Origin: JBBDMU01 sp040878115
GTDB lineage: Bacteria; Bacteroidota; Rhodothermia; Balneolales; Natronogracilivirgulaceae
Reading direction: 5' to 3'
Assembly: GCA_040878115.1 (NCBI GenBank)
Contig: JBBDMV010000015.1
Span: 1-41,135, forward strand
DNA length: 41,135 nucleotides
This document shows, one piece after another, positions 1 through 7,679 of this stretch. The notes beneath the pieces are model-generated. The model was not told where the DNA came from. It saw only the letters and a list, made by a program, of their open reading frames with translations, and did not search any database. Both the position numbers and the translations under genes were made by a program. Numbering within the stretch: position 1 is the first letter of the stretch; each line of letters starts with the position of its first letter.

Positions 1-936
1 ATACCTTAAGCTGAGCATTTTCCCGTTTATATCAATCTGGACCGCTTTGGCCTGGCCTTCTTCAGGCAAGAATTCAGAGTAGGGAAACGTGCTGCCTATC
101 ATAAATAAGGTGTCACATTCCATCATCATGGTATAGCTTGGCTTTGTGCCAAGCAAGCCAATAGATCCGGTAACAAAAGGAAGGTCATCCGGCAGCACAT
201 CTTTGCCCAATAAAGCTTTGGCCACCCCGGCGCCCAGGGTTTCAGCTAAACTAATAACTTCATCTTTTGCATTTCTGGCCCCTGCACCCACCAGGATAGC
301 TACTTTTTCGCCTTCATTAAGGATATCGGCGGCTTTTTTAAGTTCTTCCCGTGCGGGGACAACAGACAGCGAAGTGGTTCCGATGCCGGTATGCACGGTA
401 CCATGTTCATGAGGGGGAGTTTCCACGGCATCTTCATTCTGAAGATCATTTGGGATGATGATGCAGGTGACGGTTTTTTCTGCAAGGGCTATGCGGAAGG
501 CCCTGTCAACAAGAGACTTCATCTGGGAAGGGACCGTAGCCATTTGTACGAAGTCACTGGCTACGTCTTTGAACAAATTTACCAGGTCAACCTCTTGTTG
601 GTAATTTCCGCCCAATGCTGTTCTGGCTTGCTGGCCTACAATCGCAACAACCGGTTGATGGTCCATTTTGGCATCATACAACCCGTTTAATAAATGAATA
701 GCCCCCGGCCCCGAAGTTGCTAAACAGACACCGGGCCTGCCCGTGAATTTCGCGTGGGCACAGGCCATAAAAGCCGCCATCTCCTCATGCCTTGATTGTA
801 TGAATTGAACTTTGCCATCGGTACGGTTTAGTGCTCCGGTTATCCCATTAATGCCGTCTCCGGGATATCCGAAGATTCGATTGACTCCCCATTCTGATAT
901 GCGGTCGATTAGGAAATCACTAACTGTTTGCGACAT
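1..936 (-). CDS. PoxB-like thiamine-diphosphate enzyme, N-terminal part (runs off left edge)
   Basis: The minus-strand frame is open from an ATG at 934-936 to the edge of the window (312 codons, no stop), so roughly half of a usual 570-600 residue protein is present. An AAAAGGAGAG Shine-Dalgarno lies just upstream of the ATG. The N-terminus has the TPP-family pyrimidine-binding domain: residues 23-28 read GYPGDG, and RHEE at 49-52 carries the conserved catalytic glutamate (E51). SGPGAIHLLNGLYDA follows. The later segment, with a DTLFMIGSTFPY run, is the central domain of pyruvate oxidase-type enzymes rather than of anabolic acetolactate synthase. Family knowledge suggests pyruvate to acetate plus CO2 with electrons passed to quinone or oxygen, but other alpha-keto acid substrates are possible because the cofactor-binding C-terminus is not visible. 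It could consume pyruvate made by the Lut pathway at the other end of the window, but that link is speculative. Confidence 0.88.
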   Translation of the reverse strand, partial: MSQTVSDFLIDRISEWGVNRIFGYPGDGINGITGALNRTDGKVQFIQSRHEEMAAFMACAHAKFTGRPGVCLATSGPGAIHLLNGLYDAKMDHQPVVAIVGQQARTALGGNYQQEVDLVNLFKDVASDFVQMATVPSQMKSLVDRAFRIALAEKTVTCIIIPNDLQNEDAVETPPHEHGTVHTGIGTTSLSVVPAREELKKAADILNEGEKVAILVGAGARNAKDEVISLAETLGAGVAKALLGKDVLPDDLPFVTGSIGLLGTKPSYTMMMECDTLFMIGSTFPYSEFLPEEGQAKAVQIDINGKMLSLRY

Positions 937-1284
937 ACTCTCTCCTTTTTGATGAACCGGCTTTATCTGTCGGATACATGTAATAATGTAACTTTATTAA
1001 AACTAGCCAGATGATATTTCAGGTACAAGTGATAAATCATTAATGGTGGTAGGTGTGGAAAGCAGGGTGGATGGGAAGGTAATGACAGCGAGAAGCCGCC
1101 CGTCATCTTTTTATTTAAAAGGTTCTTTATAATTGTATTTATATTTTGGATAAATAACCAAAATGATTATAATCGAATAAGAGGCATCCGTTGATCTTCT
1201 AATTCACTCCCTGAAGTAATTGGATTCCAATAAAAGAGGAGTAATAAACCTTTTTTTGAAATAATATAAACAGGCAATAAAAAG
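937..1284. promoter_or_regulatory. Divergent intergenic region with a nested dyad
   Basis: This 348-base stretch separates the minus-strand TPP enzyme from the plus-strand cupin and must hold both promoters. No gene is supported. A nested dyad is visible: TTATAAT (1127-1133) pairs with ATTATAA (1166-1172), and inside it ATTTTGG (1143-1149) pairs with CCAAAAT (1158-1164) around an 8-base AT-rich loop. It could be an operator for the cupin gene, but AT-rich dyads are frequent by chance. Confidence 0.3.
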
Positions 1285-2256
1285 ATGAAATATCTAATTT
1301 TAACAATTTTGGTATTGCAAATGAACAATTTGGCAAGCCTGGACCAACAAGTTCATGCTCAAGATGCAAAGGTCCAGGTTGCTAATCTGAGTCATGATGA
1401 CAACGCCGGTTTTAAGTCCATTCAGGAGGAATTCAGGGCCCGGAATCCCGGATACGATCTAAATTACCTTTCCAATGCACAAAAGGTTGGTCCGCAGAAC
1501 TATACCCAGGTGATATTTGTTCAGGGAATTGGAGGGGTGACGAACCAGGATGTGGAAGGGAATGCAACAATCACTAGTAGTTCGGGCCATCAAAAGGAAT
1601 CTAAGGCCATCGTTGGTGATATTTTGGTCTTGCAGCAAGGGGAAAAGATGCAGGCCGACGTTGAGATGGGATTGCTGGTATTTGATGTTCCCGACGGGCC
1701 GGAGAACGAGCTCCCGTCATTTATACGCCCCGATTGGGACCCGAACATTACTGACGTTATGGGTGGTTGCGCAACAGAAATTGATGCATACAGACGCATA
1801 CTGCTAACCTGGAAAGAAGATGTAGGAGAATACATTTACCATGCATTAAATGCACACAGAGTGCGCATCAGGGACTCTTTCAGCCATTACCATCCGGTAG
1901 AAGGAGGGTTTGATGAGTTTTACCTTGTTCAGTTAACGGAGCCGGGCGCAAAACTTATCACCAGTGAAAAAACAGAGTTAATTATTAATCCGGACAAGAT
2001 AAATAAATCCCAGGTGAATGGCCTGATGCAGGAGTATGAGGTGGAAGTCGGCGACCTGATCTATTTGCCCAGGGGAGTTGTACACCGGGGATTTGGAGGC
2101 GTAATGGCCCAGGTGATTACCGTACCGGGCTTTATTCCCGGCAGTGAACTCGGGGTAGACCATCATTTGCGGTCAATTAACGAACGGCTGGGCTTGAATG
2201 ATGATGAGGCGTTACCGTATAATCTGGAAGCATCAACTTCTGCGGTAATAAGATAA
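1285..2256 (+). CDS. Secreted cupin-domain protein
   Basis: The 323-residue protein starts with a short hydrophobic segment ending near HAQ, consistent with a Sec signal peptide. The C-terminal half carries a well-formed cupin: HYHPVEGGFDEFYLV supplies H201, H203 and E211, and GDLIYLPRGVVHRGFGG supplies the closing histidine H267. These are the usual metal ligands of the fold. The N-terminal half also has a cupin-like look (a QVIFVQGIGG strand and a VGDILVLQQG strand) but lacks the histidines, suggesting a bicupin with one active half. It lies 85 bases upstream of the ThuA-like lipoprotein in the same direction, so the two may be co-transcribed. The substrate is not identifiable; sugar-acid, polyol or ketosugar isomerisation or oxygenation are all possible for this fold. 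Confidence 0.75.
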   Translation: MKYLILTILVLQMNNLASLDQQVHAQDAKVQVANLSHDDNAGFKSIQEEFRARNPGYDLNYLSNAQKVGPQNYTQVIFVQGIGGVTNQDVEGNATITSSSGHQKESKAIVGDILVLQQGEKMQADVEMGLLVFDVPDGPENELPSFIRPDWDPNITDVMGGCATEIDAYRRILLTWKEDVGEYIYHALNAHRVRIRDSFSHYHPVEGGFDEFYLVQLTEPGAKLITSEKTELIINPDKINKSQVNGLMQEYEVEVGDLIYLPRGVVHRGFGGVMAQVITVPGFIPGSELGVDHHLRSINERLGLNDDEALPYNLEASTSAVIR

Positions 2257-2341
2257 AATATATTTAGTGAAATTGGTTGAGAATGTTACTTGCCCCAACT
2301 TATAGAGCTATCCATTATCCATATTCAAAATAATAAATAAA

Positions 2342-3091
2342 ATGAAGCAATATTTATACCCGTTTGCCATACTCTTTATGTCGCTATTGATTGCATCGTG
2401 TTCAGCCGTTAAGGAGTCACCGATTCAGGCACTTTTGATTACCGGCGGTGGCTGGCATGATTATGAAACACAGGAAAAGCTGCTGACAGAAGCCATCAGT
2501 GAGCGTGTCGATATTGAATGGACGATCGTCCACGAAGGTGAGGGTGAACCTGATCATCATACATCCGTTATGCAGGAAGACAACTGGGCCGCAGATTACG
2601 ATGTGATTGTTCACAATTCCGGCTTTGGCCGGGTCACGGATGCTGAATTTGTGGAGCACCTTGTCCGGAACCATGAGGGTACACCTGCTGTAATCATTCA
2701 CGCCGCTGTACATAGTTATCGTTACGCGGAGCCGGCAGACCCCTGGTTTGAGTTTATGGGCCTTCAATCGATGCGGCATGAAAGCCAGCGGGAATTTGAA
2801 GTTGAGAACATCGCGTCAGAACACCCCATCATGAACAAATTCCCGGAAACATGGCTAACCCCGACTGATGAAATATACATCATTGAAAAGGTCTGGGGTG
2901 ATATTACCCCGTTGGCACGAGCTTACGGACCTGAGACAGAGGAATATCATACGGTGACCTGGACCCATGAAAAAGACGATACTAAGGTTTTTGCAACGTC
3001 TCTTGGCCATAACAACGAGATGTTTAGTAAAACAGAATTTTTGGATTTGGTTGCCAACGGGGTTCTCTGGGCCACGGACAGGCTGGATTGA
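2342..3091 (+). CDS. ThuA-like domain lipoprotein
   Basis: The 249-residue product begins with a lipoprotein signal whose lipobox ends LIASC (cysteine about residue 20), so it should be anchored in the outer or inner membrane facing the periplasm. The mature part begins with a short beta strand and LLITGGGWHDYETQEKLL, then VIVHNSGFG and AVIIHAAVHSYR, the class-I glutamine-amidotransferase-like fold of the ThuA family. ThuA proteins act with Gfo/Idh-type dehydrogenases in 3-keto-disaccharide metabolism (trehalose use in rhizobia). A similar role on an oxidised glycoside is therefore a reasonable inference. The length is typical of a single-domain ThuA protein. It converges with the regulator gene at 3230. 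Confidence 0.82.
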   Translation: MKQYLYPFAILFMSLLIASCSAVKESPIQALLITGGGWHDYETQEKLLTEAISERVDIEWTIVHEGEGEPDHHTSVMQEDNWAADYDVIVHNSGFGRVTDAEFVEHLVRNHEGTPAVIIHAAVHSYRYAEPADPWFEFMGLQSMRHESQREFEVENIASEHPIMNKFPETWLTPTDEIYIIEKVWGDITPLARAYGPETEEYHTVTWTHEKDDTKVFATSLGHNNEMFSKTEFLDLVANGVLWATDRLD

Positions 3092-3125
3092 TGGGGTAAC
3101 CGGGAAGGTGGATTGCACTCAACGC

Positions 3126-3204
3126 AAAGTTGTCAAATCTTCTCTGGTTGCTTGAAGGATGTTATCTTTATTCGAATCACCGGCTTGCCAGATTTGACAA
3201 CTTT
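3126..3204. terminator. 15-bp perfect inverted repeat between convergent genes
   Basis: AAAGTTGTCAAATCT at 3126-3140 is exactly complementary to AGATTTGACAACTTT at 3190-3204. The arms enclose a 49-base spacer. The right arm ends in a short T run on the plus strand and the left arm in a T run on the minus strand. The element lies between the stop codons of the converging ThuA-like (3091) and regulator (3230) genes, so a bidirectional terminator or a short palindromic repeat element are the two readings. Confidence 0.5.
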
Positions 3205-3229
3205 TGGAAACCATTTCGACTTCGTTCCA

Positions 3230-4207
3230 CTACGCAGCCGGATTTATAAGCAGTTTTTGTGCTGTGTGGTTATCTATGATGAGTACATCAATCAATTCTC
3301 CTTTAAGAGCGCCTGCTATAGATTTAAACTTCTGTAGACCTCCTGCAATGCCAACCACCGTTTCAACTTCCTTTAGTTCTTCCAGGGAGATCCCAATTAC
3401 GTGGCCTTTTAATTTGGTATCCACTTCCTGGCCATCCGCATCAAAGAAATTGAGGCCGATATCCCCTACAGCATTTGACCCCAGGATTTCGTGCTGCAAT
3501 TCAGAAGAGATGTCATGATTTTCTTTATTGAGCACGGGGTTGGTATTCAAGGCGCCAAGGCCAACGTAGGCTGTGTTGATTTCCCTGAACAGTTCTAATG
3601 TAGATTTTACACGCCTGTCGGATAGCAATACATTTTTCGCTTCTATACTATCTACGATGCCCGGGGCAGGCAAGAGGGTTAGCCGGCTACCCAGGAGTCG
3701 CGACAACCGCCGTGAGATATCAGTCGCATGCGCCTTGGCCTCGGGCGGCCCCACGCCGCCCAGGGTTTGTACTACATGCAGGCCTTTGACAGGTTTTGGT
3801 TGTATTGAGTCTACCATGGCCTGTAGGGTTGTCCCCCAGGTAACGCCAATAATTTCACCTTCTGAAATAGTTCGGTGAAGGTATTTAGCTGCAGCCATGC
3901 CAAGTTGCCGTTGGACCATGCTGTCGTTAATAGCGTCGCCCGAGATATCACTCTCTACAATGACCACCTCTTTTAAACGATACTTCTCTTCGAGCGATGT
4001 TTCCAGGTCTATAAAATTATCTTCGGGGAAGGCTATTGAAATTTGCACGACTCCCTGTTCACGGGCCTGTTTTAAAAGCCTTGATACTTTGAGCCGGGAC
4101 AGGTGCAGGCGCTCTGCAATTGCTTGTTGGTTCAAATTCTGATGATAATACAAAGAGCTTACTTTACTGATAAGGCGGAGGTCTACGGGATCATTTGGTC
4201 TTGGCAT
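3230..4207 (-). CDS. SorC-family sugar-binding transcriptional regulator
   Basis: This is a 325-residue protein of the usual SorC/DeoR-type length. Residues about 10-55 form a helix-turn-helix (SSLYYHQNLNQQAIAERL then LSRLKVSRLLKQAREQGVV). The rest is the NagB/RpiA-like sugar-phosphate-binding domain with IGVTWGTTLQAMVDSI, LHVVQTLGGVG and a late VVGIAGGLQKF segment, all characteristic of the family. These regulators usually respond to a phosphorylated sugar from the pathway they control. It is divergent from the sigma factor and the 5383-9974 cassette. A 22-bp dyad at 4350-4371 in the shared upstream region is the best operator candidate. Rhamnulose-1-phosphate or the product of the 5383-9974 pathway would be natural effectors, but this is inference. 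Confidence 0.9.
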   Translation of the reverse strand: MPRPNDPVDLRLISKVSSLYYHQNLNQQAIAERLHLSRLKVSRLLKQAREQGVVQISIAFPEDNFIDLETSLEEKYRLKEVVIVESDISGDAINDSMVQRQLGMAAAKYLHRTISEGEIIGVTWGTTLQAMVDSIQPKPVKGLHVVQTLGGVGPPEAKAHATDISRRLSRLLGSRLTLLPAPGIVDSIEAKNVLLSDRRVKSTLELFREINTAYVGLGALNTNPVLNKENHDISSELQHEILGSNAVGDIGLNFFDADGQEVDTKLKGHVIGISLEELKEVETVVGIAGGLQKFKSIAGALKGELIDVLIIDNHTAQKLLINPAA

Positions 4208-4349
4208 AGTAGTAAATGATAATTTTTATTAATAATTAATTAATCGGGTGCAATTAGTTACAAACTTTTCTTTTGTAAAATTTAAAAAGTTGAAAAAAAT
4301 AGCTTGACATTTTAATTGATAGTTATAAGTTAAGGTAAGCATATGTTCA

Positions 4350-4371
4350 TTAATGATCAAGTGATCATTAA
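4350..4371. promoter_or_regulatory. Candidate operator: perfect 10+2+10 dyad
   Basis: TTAATGATCA at 4350-4359 and TGATCATTAA at 4362-4371 are exact reverse complements separated by the two bases AG. The site lies about 20 bases downstream of a possible -10 element and 143 bases from the start of the divergent SorC-family regulator. A dimeric or tetrameric regulator binding here would block plus-strand transcription. I found no second full copy in the window. Half-site-like TTAATGAT occurs near 20281. Confidence 0.5.
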
Positions 4372-4422
4372 ATGGTTTGTGATGAAATCTAAATATTGGT
4401 TTCTATATAAATTTACAGAGTA

Positions 4423-4434
4423 AAAAGCGCTTTT
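4423..4434. promoter_or_regulatory. AAAAGCGCTTTT palindrome, LacI-type operator-like
   Basis: This is a perfect 12-bp palindrome with the central CG and flanking A/T tracts seen in many LacI/GalR-family operators. A partial copy, AAAAGCGCTT, is at 4581-4590, also upstream of the sigma gene, and a degenerate TAGCGCTTA lies upstream of susC near 12749. No LacI-family gene is in the window, so the binder would be encoded elsewhere, if there is one. Confidence 0.25.
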
Positions 4435-4655
4435 AAATTCCATTTGTTAATCCATCTTTTGGATTAGTACATCGACAAGACACAACGGACAAACAAGTAG
4501 AAGAGATTGATACACTGCTTTTAAGGGCCATTTTGATCAGAAACACAAAGTTAGCCTAAGTTAAAAATTATATGGGCAAGAAAAGCGCTTGCATGAAATG
4601 GAGTTAATCTGGACAGGGATGTAACGGTCAAAAAACAAGTTAAAACGAGGTTACT

Positions 4656-5243
4656 ATGTTTATTGAAGCGAATCGATCAGGATCATGGGGTAAGTCTGCA
4701 AGTGCCAATTCCAGACAGGTTTGGTCAAATATCAAAACTGGTAATAAAGATGCTTTCACCCAGCTTTATACTTTATATTACCGGCAATTATACAATTATG
4801 GTTACAAAATAGCACCCAATGAAGAGCTGATAAAAGATTGCATACAAGAATTATTTCTTGCCATGTGGAATCAGCGGGAAACGGAAAATGAGATACACTC
4901 CATGAGGTCCTATCTCATAACTGCAATGCGGCGTATTATATTAAGGCAAATTAAAAAGCAAAAGAATTGTCATGAACGAAATCGTCAATACATAGACGAT
5001 TTTTTTGATGGTATTCATGATGCAGAGGATCCCGATGAGCGTTATGAAGTAACATTTAACCAACAAAAGCTCTCCAAAGCGATAAACTCACTGAGCACTC
5101 GTCAAAAAGAAGCTGTTTATTTAAAGTACTATGACGGTTTATCTAACAGTGAAATTTCATATGTAATGGAAATTAACCTTCAAAGTGTTTATAACCATAT
5201 ATCAGGAGCAGTGCGACAGTTACAGAAACTTATACAAAAATAA
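4656..5243 (+). CDS. ECF-type RNA polymerase sigma factor
   Basis: The 195-residue protein has a sigma-70 region 2 near residues 30-95 (FTQLYTLYYRQLYNYGYKI, then IKDCIQELFLAMW and the SYLITAMRRIILRQIKK stretch). Region 4 lies near 135-190, with LSTRQKEAVYLKYYDGLSN followed by a helix-turn-helix. It resembles the sigma factors that drive SusCD-type operons in Bacteroidota. Those are normally followed by a FecR-like anti-sigma gene and paired with a SusC carrying an N-terminal signalling domain. Neither is present here: the next gene is an isomerase, and the SusC at 12808 begins directly with a carboxypeptidase-regulatory-like domain. It may therefore be controlled by its own transcription. The start ATG at 4656 was taken because it is the first in frame and preserves all of region 2. 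Confidence 0.88.
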   Translation: MFIEANRSGSWGKSASANSRQVWSNIKTGNKDAFTQLYTLYYRQLYNYGYKIAPNEELIKDCIQELFLAMWNQRETENEIHSMRSYLITAMRRIILRQIKKQKNCHERNRQYIDDFFDGIHDAEDPDERYEVTFNQQKLSKAINSLSTRQKEAVYLKYYDGLSNSEISYVMEINLQSVYNHISGAVRQLQKLIQK

Positions 5244-5382
5244 CACCTTCTGGTAATGCGCGTACCGGGGGGATTTAACTTTTTTATAAAAATCACAGTA
5301 GGTTCATAAAATAGTTGTCTCTTAGTAGGGAGAATACTTTATGTAGCTGTGAAAATTCAACGTTAATCTTTAATATGATGCT

Positions 5383-6432
5383 ATGAATGATAATAACTAT
5401 CCTAAACTACATAATGCTGCGTGGCCTGGCGTGGTAGGGAAGGGGTCTGATTCAGAGCCTTTCATCACATTAGATACTTTACTTGACTTAACCGCCGCTG
5501 CTGAGGTAGACGGGAAAAAATTTGATGGGATTGATCTATTCTTATACGATCCTCATATAAACATTGATATTTCAGATGATGGCATTAAGGAGTTGGCTGA
5601 TAAAGTTGCTGCACGTAACCTTAAGGTCGGAAGTGTTGTAGCACCGGTCTGGCCTGATATAGGTGGTGGTTCTGCAATGGGCAGCAAAGAAGAGCGTACA
5701 AAGTTTAAGGACCAGGTCCGAAAAGCGTGTAATATTACCCAAAAATTGAGCGATTTAGGTGTCCGCCCCTATGGTGTCGTTCGAATTGATTCAGCAACAG
5801 ATCCTGCAACATGGGCAAAGGACCCGGCAGGCAACACCAAACTAATTGCCCAAACTTTCAGCGAAGCCTGCGATATCGCCGCTGATTATGGAGAAAAGCT
5901 GGCCGCCGAAGGGGAAATTTGCTGGGGTGGCATGCACAGTTGCAAAACCATGCTAGATACATTAGAAGCCGTTGACCGTCCGAACATAGGTTTCCAGGCT
6001 GATATGTCTCACACGTTGATGTACCTTTTGGGAGTTAACAAACCGGACGATCGAATCTTGCCCAATGATTTTAAATGGGAAGATCGCGAAGCTTTGAATG
6101 AAGGATTTAAATCAATGACTGCGGCACTTCGTCCCTGGACCATTGACTTTCACGTGGCCCAAAACGATGGTTCTGTTTTTGGCTCAGGTTCACACGATAA
6201 AACGGGCAGGCATTGTCTTGCCAATGATCCCAATGGTAAAATTGATATCCCGGCTGACGCTGGGCATTGGCTTCGTGACGACAATGGTGAAGTGACAAAA
6301 GCATTCAATCACATCTGCTGGGATGGTTGCATGTTTCCTAATGAAGTTATGACGAAGCCGCAGACGTGGAACGATATCCTGAGCGCGATGATCAGAGTAC
6401 GCGAATCTCATGGTTGGTATGAAGCAGAGTGA
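5383..6432 (+). CDS. Sugar phosphate isomerase/epimerase-like TIM-barrel protein
   Basis: The 349-residue protein has no signal peptide, so it is probably cytoplasmic. Alternating beta strands and helices follow a xylose-isomerase-like TIM-barrel pattern: FDGIDLFLYDPH early, VGSVVAPVWPDIGGG, then GEICWGGMHSC, IGFQADMSHT, TIDFHVAQNDG and the late HICWDGCMFPN. The acidic and histidine residues at strand ends (E in GEICW, D in QADMSH, H in DFHVAQ) are likely metal ligands. It is longer than the usual 260-290 residue family members because of an extended C-terminal part. It opens a four-gene run with a dehydrogenase, a mutarotase-like protein and a PMI-like cupin. Some relatives in such clusters act on 3-keto sugars or on inositol-type compounds. 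The exact reaction cannot be told from sequence. Confidence 0.75.
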   Translation: MNDNNYPKLHNAAWPGVVGKGSDSEPFITLDTLLDLTAAAEVDGKKFDGIDLFLYDPHINIDISDDGIKELADKVAARNLKVGSVVAPVWPDIGGGSAMGSKEERTKFKDQVRKACNITQKLSDLGVRPYGVVRIDSATDPATWAKDPAGNTKLIAQTFSEACDIAADYGEKLAAEGEICWGGMHSCKTMLDTLEAVDRPNIGFQADMSHTLMYLLGVNKPDDRILPNDFKWEDREALNEGFKSMTAALRPWTIDFHVAQNDGSVFGSGSHDKTGRHCLANDPNGKIDIPADAGHWLRDDNGEVTKAFNHICWDGCMFPNEVMTKPQTWNDILSAMIRVRESHGWYEAE

Positions 6433-6482
6433 TACCCGCTAATAATGACATTTTATTAAACTATCACCTAAGATGAGAGAAA

Positions 6483-7661
6483 ATGAATAATAAGACAGAA
6501 TTAAGGATTGGCCTGATTGGTTGTGGTTTTATGGGCCGAACTCATACAAATGGCTATAAACGCGTTGGGAATTTTTTCCCGGACCTGGGATATAAGCCTG
6601 TACTGAAAGCTGCTTGTTCCCGAACCGAAGATAAAGTAAGGGCATTCGCCGATCAATGGGGTTACGAATCAATTGAAACAGATTGGAAAAAGCTAATCGC
6701 GCGTGATGATATAGATGCTGTAGATATTTGCACGCCCAATAACATGCACTCTGAGATTGCCATTGCTGCGGCAGAAGCCGGTAAAATGGTTCTCTGTGAA
6801 AAGCCCCTGGCCCGTACAGTCGCTGAAGCACAACCCATGGTGGACGCTGTGGAAAAAGCGGGCGTCAGTAATACGGTTTGGTATAACTACCGCAGGATTC
6901 CGGCCGTTTCTTTAATAAAGAATATTGTCGATTCCGGTAAATTGGGACGTATATTTCATTACCGTACAAACTTCCTGCAGGATTTTACGATTAGTCCCGA
7001 TGTGCCGCAGGGTGGCGAGGCATTATGGCGTCTTGATAAAGATTCGGCAGGGTCGGGCGTAACAGGTGACCTTCTTGCCCATTGTATTGACACCGCTATG
7101 TGGTTGAATGGAGGGATTAAGGATGTGTCGGCGCTGGCAGAGACTTTCATAAAAGAACGGGTACATCAGGATACAGGAAAAATGCAAAATGTCAGTATTG
7201 ATGACGCATGCCTTTTCCATTGTCATTTCGATAACGGATCATTAGGGCTTTTTGAGGCAACACGTTTTGCCCGCGGCCATAAAGCCTTATATACTTTGGA
7301 AATCAACGGCGAACATGCATCTGTCCGCTGGGATTTGCATGACTTGAACCGTCTCGAATATTTTGATCACGCTGATGATCCAAATGTTCGTGGCTGGCGA
7401 TCCATACATGTTACCGATCCTGGAGATCATCCGTACATGGATAAATGGTGGGTTCCCGGCCTGTCTATTGGTTATGAACACACTTTTATTCATCAGGTTG
7501 CCGACTTCCTTAAGAGCCTTGAGACTGGCGAACCGTGCTCCCCTACTTTTAAAGAGGCACAGGAAACACAAAAAGTATGCGAAGCGGTACTTGATTCCGC
7601 AGCTTCAAGAAGCTGGGTCAATACCGGCGTAAATTGGCAGCTATCTGAAAGTGAAGTTTAA
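6483..7661 (+). CDS. Gfo/Idh/MocA-family NAD(P)-dependent oxidoreductase
   Basis: The 392-residue product is the normal family length. The N-terminal Rossmann fold has RIGLIGCGFMGRTH (GxGxxG) at residues about 8-21, and VDICTPNNMH follows. The signature EKP is at E106-K107-P108. The C-terminal substrate domain has D196, H200 and D203 in DLLAHCID, the usual catalytic pattern. There is no signal peptide, so it acts in the cytoplasm. It lies 50 bases after the TIM-barrel gene and 18 bases before the DUF4432 gene, so the set is clearly one operon. The family includes inositol dehydrogenases and 3-keto-glycoside-forming enzymes such as ThuB. Co-occurrence with an epimerase and ThuA proteins favours oxidation of a sugar hydroxyl, but the substrate is unknown. 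Confidence 0.92.
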   Translation: MNNKTELRIGLIGCGFMGRTHTNGYKRVGNFFPDLGYKPVLKAACSRTEDKVRAFADQWGYESIETDWKKLIARDDIDAVDICTPNNMHSEIAIAAAEAGKMVLCEKPLARTVAEAQPMVDAVEKAGVSNTVWYNYRRIPAVSLIKNIVDSGKLGRIFHYRTNFLQDFTISPDVPQGGEALWRLDKDSAGSGVTGDLLAHCIDTAMWLNGGIKDVSALAETFIKERVHQDTGKMQNVSIDDACLFHCHFDNGSLGLFEATRFARGHKALYTLEINGEHASVRWDLHDLNRLEYFDHADDPNVRGWRSIHVTDPGDHPYMDKWWVPGLSIGYEHTFIHQVADFLKSLETGEPCSPTFKEAQETQKVCEAVLDSAASRSWVNTGVNWQLSESEV

Positions 7662-7679
7662 AAACAAAATCAATAGGAC

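Larger units (their letters stand above)
4208..4655. promoter_or_regulatory. Divergent control region between SorC regulator and ECF sigma factor
   Basis: This 448-base AT-rich region has no supportable gene. It contains a TTGACA at 4304-4309 with TATAAG (14-base spacing) or TAAGTT (16-base spacing) downstream as imperfect -10 choices. It also holds the 22-bp dyad at 4350-4371, the palindrome AAAAGCGCTTTT at 4423-4434, and a second AAAAGCGCTT at 4581-4590. The distance from the TTGACA to the sigma-factor start is over 300 bases, so a plus-strand transcript would have a long leader. Confidence 0.4.

Noticed and set aside
146..690. Plus-strand open frames opposite the TPP enzyme
   Set aside because: They are antisense shadows of a well-supported minus-strand gene and have no recognisable domain or ribosome binding site.
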